Positions 29,310-40,866 of a stretch of DNA of 64,000 nucleotides are shown here, in pieces (position 1 is the first letter of the stretch; each line of letters starts with the position of its first letter). The notes under the pieces were generated by a model. That model worked only from the letters and a program-made list of their open reading frames with translations, was not told the DNA's origin and made no database searches. The position numbers and the translations under genes are program-made. This DNA comes from Parietichytrium sp. I65-24A (Eukaryota > Sar > Bigyra > Thraustochytrida > Thraustochytriidae), in NCBI GenBank assembly GCA_012862575.1, contig BLSF01000031.1:248001-312000 (forward strand). Reading direction: 5' to 3'.

Positions 29310-32300
29310 CTACTCCAAAAGCTTTTGCAATCCTGGAATAGTCTTGAAAACATCTGGCGGAAGCATGAGAAGCACGTACTGTGCATACTTGAGCTCATTG
29401 TTGATCGCGGCAAAAGTTCTGACGAACGCAACGAATAAGATCACAAGGACTACTAAACTACAACACCACAAAATTAAAATAGTCCCAAGCGACTCCTCTA
29501 TCTCGAGAAGAACAAGTTCTAGGTATCGATCCATCGTTGCTTCAAGAACTGCGGAGAGCACCATGGTAGAATTGAAGTCCAAAGTTTCTATTTTGACCTG
29601 CTCACTGCTCACAAGTGCAGCGGTTGCACTGACTAAAACTCGCTCAAGTGCGGCCCCTTGACCCATCCCCAGATCGACGACGATTTGCATGGTTGCGTTG
29701 AATCGGCTATCGAGGCAAAGCTCGTGAAGGCATCCATTCACAAACTCATAGTTGTACAAAGTCTCATCTTCTTCGCTCGACATGAGTGCTTCGGCGAGAG
29801 GATCCTCGCTACCGTATACAAGTCTGTTGGAGATTGCATACACCTCAGAGACGGAAGTCAAGACAGCCAGCGTCTCATTGAATGCGACAGGATCGGCGTA
29901 CCAGCTCGACCATTCTGGTAGGTTTTCGTATCCTGCCAACAAACCAAGATGAATTCTGTTAAGATGTGACCACCTCTTTCCAGCTTGCAACAGAGTCGAG
30001 CTCAGGGCAATCGTGTGATCTCTTTCGATTTGGCTCCAGTAATACGTAAACACAAAGTAACCTTGCAAAAGAAACAGCGGGAATAGCAATAGAAATATGC
30101 GGCCAAGGAACCAAAGGTTGTTTAGGAAAGCATGCAGCCTCTGTGATTCTTTCTTCTGCTTTGCAAGAACTGCAGGCGGCGCTTCAGGCGAAACTTTGCT
30201 CTTTTTGAAGGAAATTTTGTTCCGAAAAGACCTATTCTTTCCACTTGCCTGGGAGTCATCGGTCTCACGAAAAGACTTTGCTCCGACGAAGGTGGCGACG
30301 CGATAGATAGCTCCAAGCTTTTGTCTTAGCGATTTGAAGCCCTCGGGCTTGCCCGCGTTCACAGCTTCCATGTGCTCTTTCACTAATCCGACTTTTGCTT
30401 CCGAGCTGCTCGCTAATCTAGAAATGAGGCCTTTAGGTAGTTCGTCCAGTGCCTTCGACATCGTCAGCTTAGTTTGTCTGATTTCAAACAACAGTGGAGC
30501 AATCTTCACTAAGCTTATAATTACAACGACAGTTCCTGTCACATTCAGCACAATGAAGTTGGTCTCCACCAGCAGATCAAGCGACGAGACGATAAAGTCT
30601 AGGTACTTGTCAGCTGATCCAACAAGTCCCTCATAAATTTCCCACGGGGCATTATTCACGAGGTACGTACAGCACACTCCACACGTCATAGTCTCAGCTT
30701 CATCCGCGAAGCATTCCGCATTAGTGATAGAGCGCAATATCGCCCTTTGAATAGATGTATTTGAATAGCCAACGTAGGGAGCAAGAAGCTGGAGAGAATC
30801 ACTGCCAGTCAAAAAGGAGTGAAGAAGTGTGGATTGTGTTGCTTCTCTCAACAGGATCTCGTCCTCTGAAGCGCGCATCAACTCAACAGTCTCTGCAACG
30901 ACATCGACGTAGAATTCTGGCGAATTGGCTGTGTCGAGCTGGTCGTCATCAATCGCTCTCCAGTAGCCTAGAGCAGCAGAATCAACTCTCGTTAAGTAGT
31001 GCAGCCGACGGAAGGTTTCGGCAATATCCTGACACGCATCAAAAACGTCATTCAGGTATGATGACTGAACGAACTTTGAAAAAGTTGCTGCGATTGCGAA
31101 GAACAGAGCCCAGAGCAGAGTACTGCGCTTGAAATGAAAGAGTCGAAGGTCCTCAAATTTAATGCGCTTGTCGACCGCTTTGTGGATCTCAGCGCCATTT
31201 GCGCCCGCCCCCTTGGAAGCCACCGATTTCTCGTCTTCCGAAGCCTTTGCTGAAGGACGTAGCTGCAGATCGTCGTCCCCGAACCTCCTGCTCTTCTTTA
31301 ACAAGCCGCTTTGAAACATCTCTTTTCTGGACTTTGTGCTCTTCGTTGACTTGAACAAACCATCGCTTTCCAAATGTTCGACCGCGCTGCTGTTCACAGA
31401 GATGATGTCCGAGTCCTCCATCTCCAGTTCTGAATCCTCCGTGTCTAGCTGTGTAAAATTGAGTAGAATGAAGGGGTCGCCTTTACGACATGTAGTCGGC
31501 TCTGGGCTAATGCTATAAGCTTCATCTTCAATCTGAATAATCAGCTCTGTATCAGCGGCTTCGTCTACGTCGTCAATGAATTGTTGCAGATCCCCAAATT
31601 CGCTGCACTGCGGAATTTTCTTCCTCAAATCAGTCGCGTGCCCAGGTTTGATATTAAATTTCTTTAACATAGAGAGAGAGGCAAAAAGAACCTTCATGTC
31701 TCTGTCAACGGCAATGAAGTCCGTCTCGGGCAATTTAACGCACTTCACAGAGATTTCTGTTCTCTCCTGAATAGAATTTGACGAAAAGCTCACTCTGACG
31801 TGGACAGCGTGACCTGCTCGATTCCTCATCCAAATAGGAACTGCAGAACTCGTCCCGATGACGGAAAAAATATCCAGCAGGCTTTCAGAGCGGGTCTCAT
31901 CGTTCGGACAGATCAACTCACTCGTTTTGTGTCCGATCAATGCATCTCGACTTACGCCTAGAATTGCAGTTATGTTGTCAGTAACTTCCAAAATGTTTCC
32001 CGTGTTCGGCCCGGAACCGACGAGAGTTATGATGGCAGCGTTTGCCCCTCCAAAGTCTGCCGTGCTTTTGGCTGCATTTTTGGCTGCAGACCTTGCGAAT
32101 CCACGTAGACTCTTGCCAAGGTTATTATCGTTAATGACCTCCTCTGCATAAAGTGCATATAGTAACAGGGCGTTCGGTGCGCTCTTGCTGATGAGAATGA
32201 GGTGCTCCAAGTGGCTCTTCGCGCTCTGCATGCTCTGATATGCTTTGCTTGCAACCAAAAACAACTCGTCTGAAGACCTTACGCGCTTGGACAGAATTTG

Positions 32301-33728
32301 CCATAGAGCATTTGCGGTCCTCAGGGAGTCCAAAATAGAGCTTTCTGCCATCTGTCGATGATGTGTGAATGCAACGTATCCAAGTGCACCTGAGGCTCCA
32401 CTTGACCGTTCCTGACTCCTCTTGTAGTACTGGAAAACGAAGAAGCTGTGATCAATTGCCAAACGCATGCTGCTTGAACGCTTCACATACTGTGAAGCAA
32501 GCACACTATTCTGACCGCAGTGATCGTACAAATTCGCGAGCTGAAGATGCAGGTACGGCGACTTGGGGAACATCGTGTCTACAATGTCGCGGTATTTGTT
32601 CTTCACGTCCTCCCAGGTTTCCCTTGATGGCCGCAAGTTGTAACGCAAGACAACCTCCGCATAATAGGGGGACATTCGCGGGTGGACAAGGTCAGAGCGT
32701 AGCCGTGACTCTCGCACTTTGACTGCGCAGGCAAGCATATAGAGAAATGGTGGAAGGCCTAAAAGCAGAGTAGCTACAGCGCCATAGTCCGTTGTGTCCT
32801 TCACTATTTCAGCGAGCAAGAGAGCAACCCCGCTCCACAGGTATGCGCCATACACAAGCACAGAAACCGTATTCATATCGGATCGATGATGAGGAAGGTA
32901 GATATAGTTGGAGAACGTCAAGAGAAAACCTGTGGAGAGCACGACTCCAACCAAAACATATGTGTTTTCCACCATGTTGAAAAGGAAGCTGAGCAGCGCT
33001 CTTATTCCAAGCGAGAGGCTTTCGAGACGCCCGTGCGCCTGGGCAAGGGCGTGTTTACTTCCTGGTTCATTTTCTATATAAACACAGGACAACACCATGT
33101 TAAAGACGACGAACGTAAAGATCAAGACCGAGACGAACCCGTTTAAGACCATCCGAAAAACTGTTCCACACTCCATGTAATCGTCCACAGGGAGATGGCA
33201 GCTGATGAAACTGAATAAGACGGTGAGAGTTGGCACGTAGAGCACAGTGGTCAAAAGTTTCATAGTCAGCTGGAGAAAGGGCAACACATTCAAGTGCAGC
33301 ACTGTCCCCGTGCTCCAAAATTGATAGCCGATCCACAAGCACAGCACGCCATTGATCAGAAGCAAAGAGCCCGTCGCGAGAAACATCAGCAGAGCGAACA
33401 AACCGCTCATATGGTTGACGAATTGGAACTCCACAAATTCAAAGGTTGGCTCAAGCGCGTGCCTGAACCCTGGCATCCATGAAAAGTCTGCGCTGCGGAA
33501 CGAGAAACCAACCATCTGGAGAAGATCAATCACCTTTATAAAATACGCATTTGCAGTGGACACCTCCCCGTCTTTCGACATCAGGTACATGAGCATGAAG
33601 AGAGAGCTCTTAAGCCTCGCCAAGATGCCCCCCCGCTTCTTCCCATGAGAAACGTCTGTGACGCCATCGTCGTCCGACGGCGCGGCGTTCAAGCCGAGTA
33701 AATTCAGCACGTTGTCGTGCTTTTCCAT
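29310..33728 (-). CDS. TmcB/TmcC-like polytopic membrane protein with PAS domain, paralogue 1
   Basis: The 1472-residue intronless protein starts at an ATG (MEKHDNVLNLLGL). An N-terminal block of about ten membrane helices (residues 30-345) is followed by a cytoplasmic helical-repeat region (about 349-545) with the signature YALYAEEVINDNNL. This resembles the repeat region of the tiny macrocysts proteins TmcB/TmcC of social amoebae and other protists. A PAS-like domain lies at about 560-680, then a charged linker. Four further membrane helices lie near 866, 1056, 1208 and 1413. They enclose two extracellular domains with paired cysteines (CGVCC; GCLHELC). Each module ends in a cytoplasmic leucine-proline motif (SKALDELPKG; LLMLPPDVF). 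A sensory or signalling role at the membrane is inferred; the ligand is unknown. It is the leftmost of three tandem paralogues. Confidence 0.75.
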   Translation of the reverse strand: MEKHDNVLNLLGLNAAPSDDDGVTDVSHGKKRGGILARLKSSLFMLMYLMSKDGEVSTANAYFIKVIDLLQMVGFSFRSADFSWMPGFRHALEPTFEFVEFQFVNHMSGLFALLMFLATGSLLLINGVLCLWIGYQFWSTGTVLHLNVLPFLQLTMKLLTTVLYVPTLTVLFSFISCHLPVDDYMECGTVFRMVLNGFVSVLIFTFVVFNMVLSCVYIENEPGSKHALAQAHGRLESLSLGIRALLSFLFNMVENTYVLVGVVLSTGFLLTFSNYIYLPHHRSDMNTVSVLVYGAYLWSGVALLLAEIVKDTTDYGAVATLLLGLPPFLYMLACAVKVRESRLRSDLVHPRMSPYYAEVVLRYNLRPSRETWEDVKNKYRDIVDTMFPKSPYLHLQLANLYDHCGQNSVLASQYVKRSSSMRLAIDHSFFVFQYYKRSQERSSGASGALGYVAFTHHRQMAESSILDSLRTANALWQILSKRVRSSDELFLVASKAYQSMQSAKSHLEHLILISKSAPNALLLYALYAEEVINDNNLGKSLRGFARSAAKNAAKSTADFGGANAAIITLVGSGPNTGNILEVTDNITAILGVSRDALIGHKTSELICPNDETRSESLLDIFSVIGTSSAVPIWMRNRAGHAVHVRVSFSSNSIQERTEISVKCVKLPETDFIAVDRDMKVLFASLSMLKKFNIKPGHATDLRKKIPQCSEFGDLQQFIDDVDEAADTELIIQIEDEAYSISPEPTTCRKGDPFILLNFTQLDTEDSELEMEDSDIISVNSSAVEHLESDGLFKSTKSTKSRKEMFQSGLLKKSRRFGDDDLQLRPSAKASEDEKSVASKGAGANGAEIHKAVDKRIKFEDLRLFHFKRSTLLWALFFAIAATFSKFVQSSYLNDVFDACQDIAETFRRLHYLTRVDSAALGYWRAIDDDQLDTANSPEFYVDVVAETVELMRASEDEILLREATQSTLLHSFLTGSDSLQLLAPYVGYSNTSIQRAILRSITNAECFADEAETMTCGVCCTYLVNNAPWEIYEGLVGSADKYLDFIVSSLDLLVETNFIVLNVTGTVVVIISLVKIAPLLFEIRQTKLTMSKALDELPKGLISRLASSSEAKVGLVKEHMEAVNAGKPEGFKSLRQKLGAIYRVATFVGAKSFRETDDSQASGKNRSFRNKISFKKSKVSPEAPPAVLAKQKKESQRLHAFLNNLWFLGRIFLLLFPLFLLQGYFVFTYYWSQIERDHTIALSSTLLQAGKRWSHLNRIHLGLLAGYENLPEWSSWYADPVAFNETLAVLTSVSEVYAISNRLVYGSEDPLAEALMSSEEDETLYNYEFVNGCLHELCLDSRFNATMQIVVDLGMGQGAALERVLVSATAALVSSEQVKIETLDFNSTMVLSAVLEATMDRYLELVLLEIEESLGTILILWCCSLVVLVILFVAFVRTFAAINNELKYAQYVLLMLPPDVFKTIPGLQKLLE

Positions 33729-35837
33729 TGCTCCGAAAAGACACCAAGACCTTCTTGGAGACTACGAAGGAACTTTCTCACTCGTCCCGAGGGCTGGTAC
33801 GGCATGGACTGCACAGCAAAGACAGCCCTTACTTGCAGCTCGCGCCAACGTCCCGTCCGGCAGCCCGCAGCTCCCGCACGTGATTTCGATGATGCGACCT
33901 CTGGCCCTGTCAACCTCAATGTCAGCGGCTCTGAAAGCCTTGTGTTGCATGTAACACAGAGCGAGAGAGTAGCGAGAGATGCCATCCGTGCGCTAGGGGC
34001 GAAACGTTCGCTTTCTTTTAGAGTCAACTTATTATGCTTATTGTGATTATCTTAGCGACTTTACCAGACCCCAGAGACCTGACTGAGATTGACTGAGGCC
34101 GGAAGCCATAGTAGCCAGAGACCGGTGGAAGGATGGACGTATTTTTGTCACGTCAATCCAAATACTTTTTATACAGCAGACTCGGAAGCATTTCCATGAA
34201 CAATGGCTGTGAGTTGAATGGCAATGCGTCTCCGTTGACGTTGACGTTGACAGTGACAGTGAAGCCGCTCGTTATGAATCTCAGGGGATTACAATTGCAG
34301 GGAGAGGTTCGTCATGCGCTCATAAACAAACGAACAAAATCTGAAATGAGTGAGTATTGAGAATGATTAAAATTCACAGGATAGACTGCGAGTGAATGGC
34401 CCTCCGGTAGTAGAGGAGCTGGTGATGGAGGACAGAGAGCTTCGAGTGCTGGCAATACTCCAACAGAAACCCAAACTCTGAACTTCGAACTCCTAACTCT
34501 GAACACCCACCGCACCCGCATTCACTGTCAAGTCGTGCTAACCAGTGGGACCAGATGAGCAAGAGGCAAATGCACCACTCGCGCGAGCTAGTAATTCGAG
34601 CACATGAATCGAAACCACCCGAGCGATGTCTATTTTCGTTTCTTTTCTGGGCAAGTTTTGCTCCATGTAAACGCTCGCTTTCAGCCCTGTTCCGAGCAAA
34701 GTCACAAGCAAAGAGTGCACATCCCCAGCGCAAGGCACCGGTGGAGTCAGATTGACAAGAGCTGAAAGATTTATTGTCAACAGTCAGAGTCACGATTGCG
34801 TGAATGAACGAATGAATGGTCAACTTACAATGTCAAGTTACCGTTACCGACAGCGGGAAGTAAGTATTGATTAACATTAGCTGTAAGTTATGGTGACAAG
34901 AGAGTCATTTCAGAGTCAGTTGCAGAAACTCTGACCGTTGAAAGCATGTTGCTCGTAGACCTGATGGAGAATGTGAGGAAGACGTGGGGGCACAGTGCTA
35001 TGTTCTGGATGCGTACGCTGTTTCGACACAAGGAATTTCGAGATGGCCAAGCTCTTCACCCAGGCCCAGGACGCCAGAAGCGCGGTGCGGGGCCTCTAAG
35101 CCCGGTTTCTTTTCCTCTCGGGTAGAGAGACCCCTCCCCACCCGCTGAGACTACGTTACGATGGGAGCGATAGGGCGAAAAATGACAGCCAACTCTGAAA
35201 GGAGATGTTTCAAGTCGGGGCAAGCAAATTAGAACGCTTGCCCAGCTCTCTGGGATGGAGAGGACGTGAGGTAATGGGCAGACTTTCCCTTCCCCACGTC
35301 ATCTTGTACTTCGGTGAAAGAATGTATGGATTGAATCGAAACGTTTCGCAAGATGGTAGTTGTGATCGACGCTTCTTATTTTTTGTCGTCGTCCACACAA
35401 AGATCTCTCATCTCCGATTTACAGTCAGTCAGTGGAATGCATCGCATGGAATGCACAGTTTTAGCAAGTTCTCTCACCTCATGAAAAGAAAACCGAATGG
35501 CGTAGACATGTTTATGAGAGTATCCAAAATCTTCTCACCCTGTGTTGTTCAAGTCGCAATAAGTGCATCCAATCAGCGTGCGACACTGAGTACATTGCAA
35601 AAGAATCAGCCAGCCGCTTGAAGCTCGACGCTATGTGCTACTTGCTCTTTTCTATTGAAAAACATTGCTGAATTTCCGATTGAGGAGATTGGGCGAAAAA
35701 TTCCACCTTGGCATCGATTCTTTGACTTGGGAAAAAAAATGCTACCCTTCCCAGACTTGTCTAAAACGATCTCAAAGTTCTGAATTCTGGTTTTAAAGTA
35801 AGAGATTTATAAGCAGTACGCATTTGCTTCACGGCTT
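33729..35837. other. Intergenic region between paralogues 1 and 2
   Basis: About 2.1 kb contain no recognised gene. Short repeats of GTTGAC and CAGTGA lie near 34236-34262, and AACTCTGAAC-type repeats near 34478-34505. Frames of up to 149 codons are open but show no family resemblance. The part next to 33729 should carry the promoter of paralogue 1. Confidence 0.5.
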
Positions 35838-38800
35838 CTAACTTGACGTGATACCCTCTTCCTCGTCCAAGAGTTTGCGGAGCTCAGGGACAGTCTGGAA
35901 CACTTCAGGCGGGAGCATTAGCAGGATGTACTGGGAATACTTCAGCTCGTTGTTGATCCGAGCAAAGAGCCTGTACACCGTGATGAATACTAGCGCGAGG
36001 CCAATCCAGAACAAGAACGACATGATAAGCACATTTGTCTCCGCTGACAGAAATTGCGTACCGATAGAGTCGGAATACAGTTCCATGGTGTACTGAATAG
36101 CAAGAGAGAAAGCGAAAGCGGCAGTGAGGCCCATGAACTCAATATCGTCTCCCCCATCTAACAAGATTCCTTCAGCTCTGTCAATAAGGCGGTCAACACC
36201 TACACCAAGTCCATACGACAAGTCTACAATCGAGGCCTCTGGATCCCCGCCGTTCAAGACAGCAAGGCATCTCGGATCGACGCACCCAGACACATACTCG
36301 ATGCTGAAAAGCTCAGGGTGTTCATCCTTATCCAGCAACCCAACTGTGCCAAGAGTATCATCTCCGTACACGATCGCCTTGGTGACCGCCCTTGCTGTCT
36401 GCAACATCTCGACCCCTTCTTCAGAAGTGTTGTATAGGGAAGGATACAAAGCATACCTCGCCCACGCTGGAGTCTTCTCGGTATCCAGCGCTGGGGTTTC
36501 GATGATGCGGTGAATGTGCTGGATATGAGACCACCTTTGTCCTGCATACATCATTGTTCTTGTTTCCTTGATGGCTTCCTCGGAGACAATCTTACTAATG
36601 AAAACGACGAGACCAAAATACCCAACCAAGCAGAGAAAAGGAAAGAGAAGTGTCAAGAGCGACTTCCAAAAATGAAAGTGAAGTCGAAACCTTTTCCTGC
36701 AAGATAATTTGGGTTTCTTGTTCCCTTTCCCAGAACGAAGCTTTTCTTTTCCGCCTTTCTTCTTGATAGCTGGAGTAGCTGGCGCAACTTTTGTCGACTT
36801 TCCTGCGCCATTGGTTGGGTCAGTGTCTGTAAATTGCGTTTTCAGCGGAGGAATGTTTGGCCTTCCATTGACTTCCTCCATCATGTCCATGTTGCTAGCC
36901 TCGTCAATTTGATTCTTCGTGCGCCCGGTTGTCTGCTGACCATTTTCGATCCTATCCATCTCCTCTTTCACCAAAATAGTCTTGGATTGGCTTCGTTTCC
37001 GAAGTTGCGTGACCATGGACTTTGGAAGTTTCCCAAGCGCCTCGCTCATAGTCTGCTTTGTGCGTCGAATCTCCAACAGAACAGGCAAAAGCTGGAAAAA
37101 AATAATGAAGACTACGAGACACCCACTGATGACGAGCGCTACGAGGTTATAATAGTCGGCTTCGTGCAGAATAGCAGCAGCGCTTTCCACGTACACCTCA
37201 CTACTCCTTAAAGCTCCTCGCAGGACCTCCCATCCGCCGTTGTTGTAGATATAGCGACAGGATATCTCGCAGCCTGTTTGGTCTTCACCGAGAAATGCCT
37301 CGCCGTTGCTTGCGAGACGCAAAATTGCCCTGCTCAACGAAGTGTCGTAGAACGTACCGTCATCCAAAAGCTCGGTGTAACTGGAAGACGTTTCCATAAG
37401 TTCTTGCTGTGCCGAGTCATAAGTTGCTGAGGAAAGCAGCTGATTGTGCAAAGTTCGGATGGCGACGGAGTCGTTGTAGACCAAGCTCGGAAGAAATTCC
37501 CGAAGCTCATCTGCTTCTTCTGTATTGAACACCAACACATTCCACTGATGATATATAGCGAGCTGCAACTCAGTTATGAGATACGCACGCTCGCTACTGA
37601 TGGAAATTACGTCGAGAATTTCAGACAACTTCGTGTAAGTTCCCTTTTGAACCACGAGGGAGGCCAGAGCGAGAGAGGCAAAAAGCATGGCGAGTATGAT
37701 GCATTGCTTTCGGAAACGATTCAGCCTGGCGTCTTCTCTCATGATGCGCCTCTCTACTACCCTATGCAAGGCACTGCCTTGACCGGACACAGCAGAACCC
37801 ATCGACTTGTTGTCGCCGAAAGAAGACTCGCTGCCGACTGATTTCTCGTCCCTCAAGCCATTCTTCGTTGACGGTGATTTTGGAAGCTCTCCGAGATTCA
37901 GCTTGCTTGCGTTTCTGGTTTGAGGTGAGCCCAGAAGAGGTTTCGATGGAGACTCGGCTGTGGCTTCCTCAGGGCCAGAATCCATGTCGGACCCGTCATC
38001 TTCAGCTACCACTAAGGTGAACTCGAACTTGATTGCAGCGACTGAACCATGAACGATTACCGGCACTGGAACGACAGTGTACGTGTCTTCATCGCCACCA
38101 GACACGCGCATCCCTTCGCGAGTATCTCTTAACTGACGAGCACGTTCAAGTTCAAACATTTCAGCAAAGTCGCCAAACACTTTCATCCCAGGAATGAGTT
38201 TGCACACGTTCGTATCCCTATTATTGAATCCCACTCCTTGTTGAAGGCTCCGTAGACCAAAGTCTCGCATAGCGCCTTGAGAGAAGAAGAGAATACAGCC
38301 ATTTGCATCCACTCCAACGTATTCAGGGGAATTTTTATCGAGAACGCATTTCCCAGAAAACTCCAGATTCCCGCTACGATCAGTACTCGCGGAGATCGTT
38401 AGCTCCAAGGGGATGGTATATCCAGCGACATGCTTCATGAACACGCTCCTCTTTGGTTGGTCGATAGAGTTTCCGCCCTCTAGATAGCGCAGCAAATAGG
38501 AATTGTGATTAGTAGAGAATGGCTCCGGGCAGAAGTTGTCGATGAGCTTGCCGATCATCTGAGATTTGTTGTACCCCGCAAGCGTAGTGATACTGTCTGT
38601 AACATCGGTAATTTGGCCAAGAGTGGCTTCGTTTCCGCTCAAGGTCACGATCGCGATAGCGTTGTTGTTGAACTCGTCTTCCCCTCCTTTGCCGCTTCGA
38701 GCAATATCTCGTGCAGTTCTCCTGAGCCTTTTCGCGAGAAGTGAATCATTCATGACTTCTTCTGCATACACCGCATAAAGCAGCAACGTTTTCGGAGAGC

Positions 38801-40355
38801 TTTTACTGATGAGAATAAGCTGATCCAGGTGAAGCTTTGCAGATGCAGTGTGCACATAGATCTTACTCGCCGCCTGGAAGAGATCATCAGCAGTGTGGGC
38901 TGGATTCGAAAGAACATTCCATAAATTGTTCACCAATCGCAAAGATTCAAGAATGGACTCTTCGGCCTTGATACGGTGCTGGTTGAATGCTACAAAGCTG
39001 TGACCACCACCTCCTGCTGACTTTTCCAGTTGTTGCCGATTGTACTGGAATATTTGAAAATTACTGTCAAATTGTTTCAAAGGCGTCGATGCTGCACGTC
39101 GGATGTATTGACTCGCCAGTAGTGTATTGTTCCCGCAAGTTTCAAAGAGATTGGCTAGACAGATATTCAAGTAAGCGGAGTGGGGAAAAGTCTCCTCAAC
39201 AATTCGCTTGTATTCGCCCTTGACATCGTCCCAGTTTGCAGTAGTTGGCTTGAGCTTAAACCGCAACACGATTTCTGCAGTTAGAGGGGATAAGCGGGGA
39301 TGCACCTCGTCATTTGCCATCCGCTGCTCGGCAACAATCACGCCAAGAATGCTTCCTATCATAATCACGGGTCCTCCCAGAAGAAAAGCTGACATGGCGC
39401 CGAAATCGCTGGTATCATTGATGATTTCGGCAAGAACAAGACAAAGCCCGGACCACATGAACAGCGAGTAGAGCGCAACGTACAGGCGGTTCATTTCCTT
39501 GCGCAAAAATGGCATGTAAGTAAAATACAACCCAGTTAGCAAGACTCCAATCACCGCGACAGTGGCTACGAGAACTTGAGGGAAGGAGTTCTTCAGAGCG
39601 GCGGAAGCAAGAACAAGTGCCAATCGAATAATATTGGCACCAGCCTCCACTCGGATTTGAACTTGACCCATTGCGTTCAGTGACTCTGGATCCCCGTCAA
39701 TGTGTAAGAATGTGGCAAGTGATACGATGAGAAGGAAAAGTGCGATCAGAAAGCCTGTAATGACCTGCAAAGCAATCCTCAACCCACCTCCATCGCAGCC
39801 AATATAGTCCGTGAGACCTGCAGAGCAGTCGTAAGCGGAAACCAGGACAGCAGCACTTGGGATAAAAACAACAGAATTCAAAATCCGAAGAATCAGTTGT
39901 AAAACGGGCATGAGGGTGAGATACTTAATCTCGCCAAGCTTGAAGGATTGATAGCAAAACCAAGATGAAATGAGGACTGCCAGACAAATCAAGATGGCAA
40001 TCGTCAAGTAAACTGCCAGTGCTGCAGCGCCCCCGGAGTCCTGGACGGTTTGAAGCGTAAGAATGTTCAAGTTTGAGCGCAACACAGAATGGAAGTCGGC
40101 ATGCCATCTAAACTCTGCAGACTGAAAGGAGTAGGAGATGAGCTGCAAGGTGGAAATGATTGACGTCAGGTAGGCCACTGGCGCGCTGACTGCTGTGTCC
40201 TTCGCGGCAAGGTGCAACAGGTTGAAGAGAGCTGTCTTCAGCTTTGTGCGAAACGACTTGGACTTTTTGGACGAAATTGTTTCGATACCGTTCTCATCGC
40301 GCTCCACCCGCTCATCCTCCAGCTTGAGGAGGTCCAGCACGCTTTCGTGCTCCAT
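35838..40355 (-). CDS. TmcB/TmcC-like polytopic membrane protein with PAS domain, paralogue 2
   Basis: The 1505-residue intronless protein starts MEHESVLDLLKLEDE and keeps the full order of its neighbours: N-terminal membrane block (to about 345), helical repeats (about 350-545, signature YAVYAEEVMNDSLLAKRLR), PAS-like region (about 560-700), acidic linker, and four C-terminal helices near 882, 1070, 1245 and 1445. The ectodomain cysteines are CEISC and GCVDPRC. The cytoplasmic motifs are SEALGKLPKS and LLMLPPEVF. A lysine-rich loop (KKKGGKEKLRSGKGNKK) precedes the third C-terminal helix. Residue matches to paralogues 1 and 3 run the whole length, so the array arose by duplication of complete genes. 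Function is unassigned beyond probable membrane sensing. The protein lacks a C-terminal cyclase or kinase domain, which some multi-domain protist receptors carry. Confidence 0.75.
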   Translation of the reverse strand: MEHESVLDLLKLEDERVERDENGIETISSKKSKSFRTKLKTALFNLLHLAAKDTAVSAPVAYLTSIISTLQLISYSFQSAEFRWHADFHSVLRSNLNILTLQTVQDSGGAAALAVYLTIAILICLAVLISSWFCYQSFKLGEIKYLTLMPVLQLILRILNSVVFIPSAAVLVSAYDCSAGLTDYIGCDGGGLRIALQVITGFLIALFLLIVSLATFLHIDGDPESLNAMGQVQIRVEAGANIIRLALVLASAALKNSFPQVLVATVAVIGVLLTGLYFTYMPFLRKEMNRLYVALYSLFMWSGLCLVLAEIINDTSDFGAMSAFLLGGPVIMIGSILGVIVAEQRMANDEVHPRLSPLTAEIVLRFKLKPTTANWDDVKGEYKRIVEETFPHSAYLNICLANLFETCGNNTLLASQYIRRAASTPLKQFDSNFQIFQYNRQQLEKSAGGGGHSFVAFNQHRIKAEESILESLRLVNNLWNVLSNPAHTADDLFQAASKIYVHTASAKLHLDQLILISKSSPKTLLLYAVYAEEVMNDSLLAKRLRRTARDIARSGKGGEDEFNNNAIAIVTLSGNEATLGQITDVTDSITTLAGYNKSQMIGKLIDNFCPEPFSTNHNSYLLRYLEGGNSIDQPKRSVFMKHVAGYTIPLELTISASTDRSGNLEFSGKCVLDKNSPEYVGVDANGCILFFSQGAMRDFGLRSLQQGVGFNNRDTNVCKLIPGMKVFGDFAEMFELERARQLRDTREGMRVSGGDEDTYTVVPVPVIVHGSVAAIKFEFTLVVAEDDGSDMDSGPEEATAESPSKPLLGSPQTRNASKLNLGELPKSPSTKNGLRDEKSVGSESSFGDNKSMGSAVSGQGSALHRVVERRIMREDARLNRFRKQCIILAMLFASLALASLVVQKGTYTKLSEILDVISISSERAYLITELQLAIYHQWNVLVFNTEEADELREFLPSLVYNDSVAIRTLHNQLLSSATYDSAQQELMETSSSYTELLDDGTFYDTSLSRAILRLASNGEAFLGEDQTGCEISCRYIYNNGGWEVLRGALRSSEVYVESAAAILHEADYYNLVALVISGCLVVFIIFFQLLPVLLEIRRTKQTMSEALGKLPKSMVTQLRKRSQSKTILVKEEMDRIENGQQTTGRTKNQIDEASNMDMMEEVNGRPNIPPLKTQFTDTDPTNGAGKSTKVAPATPAIKKKGGKEKLRSGKGNKKPKLSCRKRFRLHFHFWKSLLTLLFPFLCLVGYFGLVVFISKIVSEEAIKETRTMMYAGQRWSHIQHIHRIIETPALDTEKTPAWARYALYPSLYNTSEEGVEMLQTARAVTKAIVYGDDTLGTVGLLDKDEHPELFSIEYVSGCVDPRCLAVLNGGDPEASIVDLSYGLGVGVDRLIDRAEGILLDGGDDIEFMGLTAAFAFSLAIQYTMELYSDSIGTQFLSAETNVLIMSFLFWIGLALVFITVYRLFARINNELKYSQYILLMLPPEVFQTVPELRKLLDEEEGITSS

Positions 40356-40831
40356 CTTCAGCTACCGGTGCTCACTCACTCTTCACGTCTTCGCAGCCTC
40401 AGCCCGCGTGCCTTCCTGTTCCCTGTCTGAGCGGGGTGGCTTTTGGAGAATGAAGGCCCCCCAAACGGTAGCTTTTGACCCACAAGCTCCCACCGGTTTT
40501 ATCGGACTGCTCGAGACCATAGTACTTCGTAACCGTTTCCTTCGAGAGAGGGAGGGGTTTCTATGCGCACTTAAAGCTGTACCAACAAATACCTGAATTC
40601 AGTTTTCAACGGAGCTTATCGCCCTCTCTTGCTCTGTCTACACTGGGCCCAGTACTCACTATCGAGCCAAGGCTCTAGCTCGGACGCCTTCCAAAACTTC
40701 ACAACAATTTTTAAAATCGAATTGTGAGTGATTGCATGGGTGATTGAACTGGAGAGAGAGAGAGAGAGAGACAAGAAAGCTCAAGATTATGCGTTCCCAC
40801 GACTCCAAGGCGGCGGATCCGCTCTTGATTG

Positions 40832-40866
<35 letters not shown>
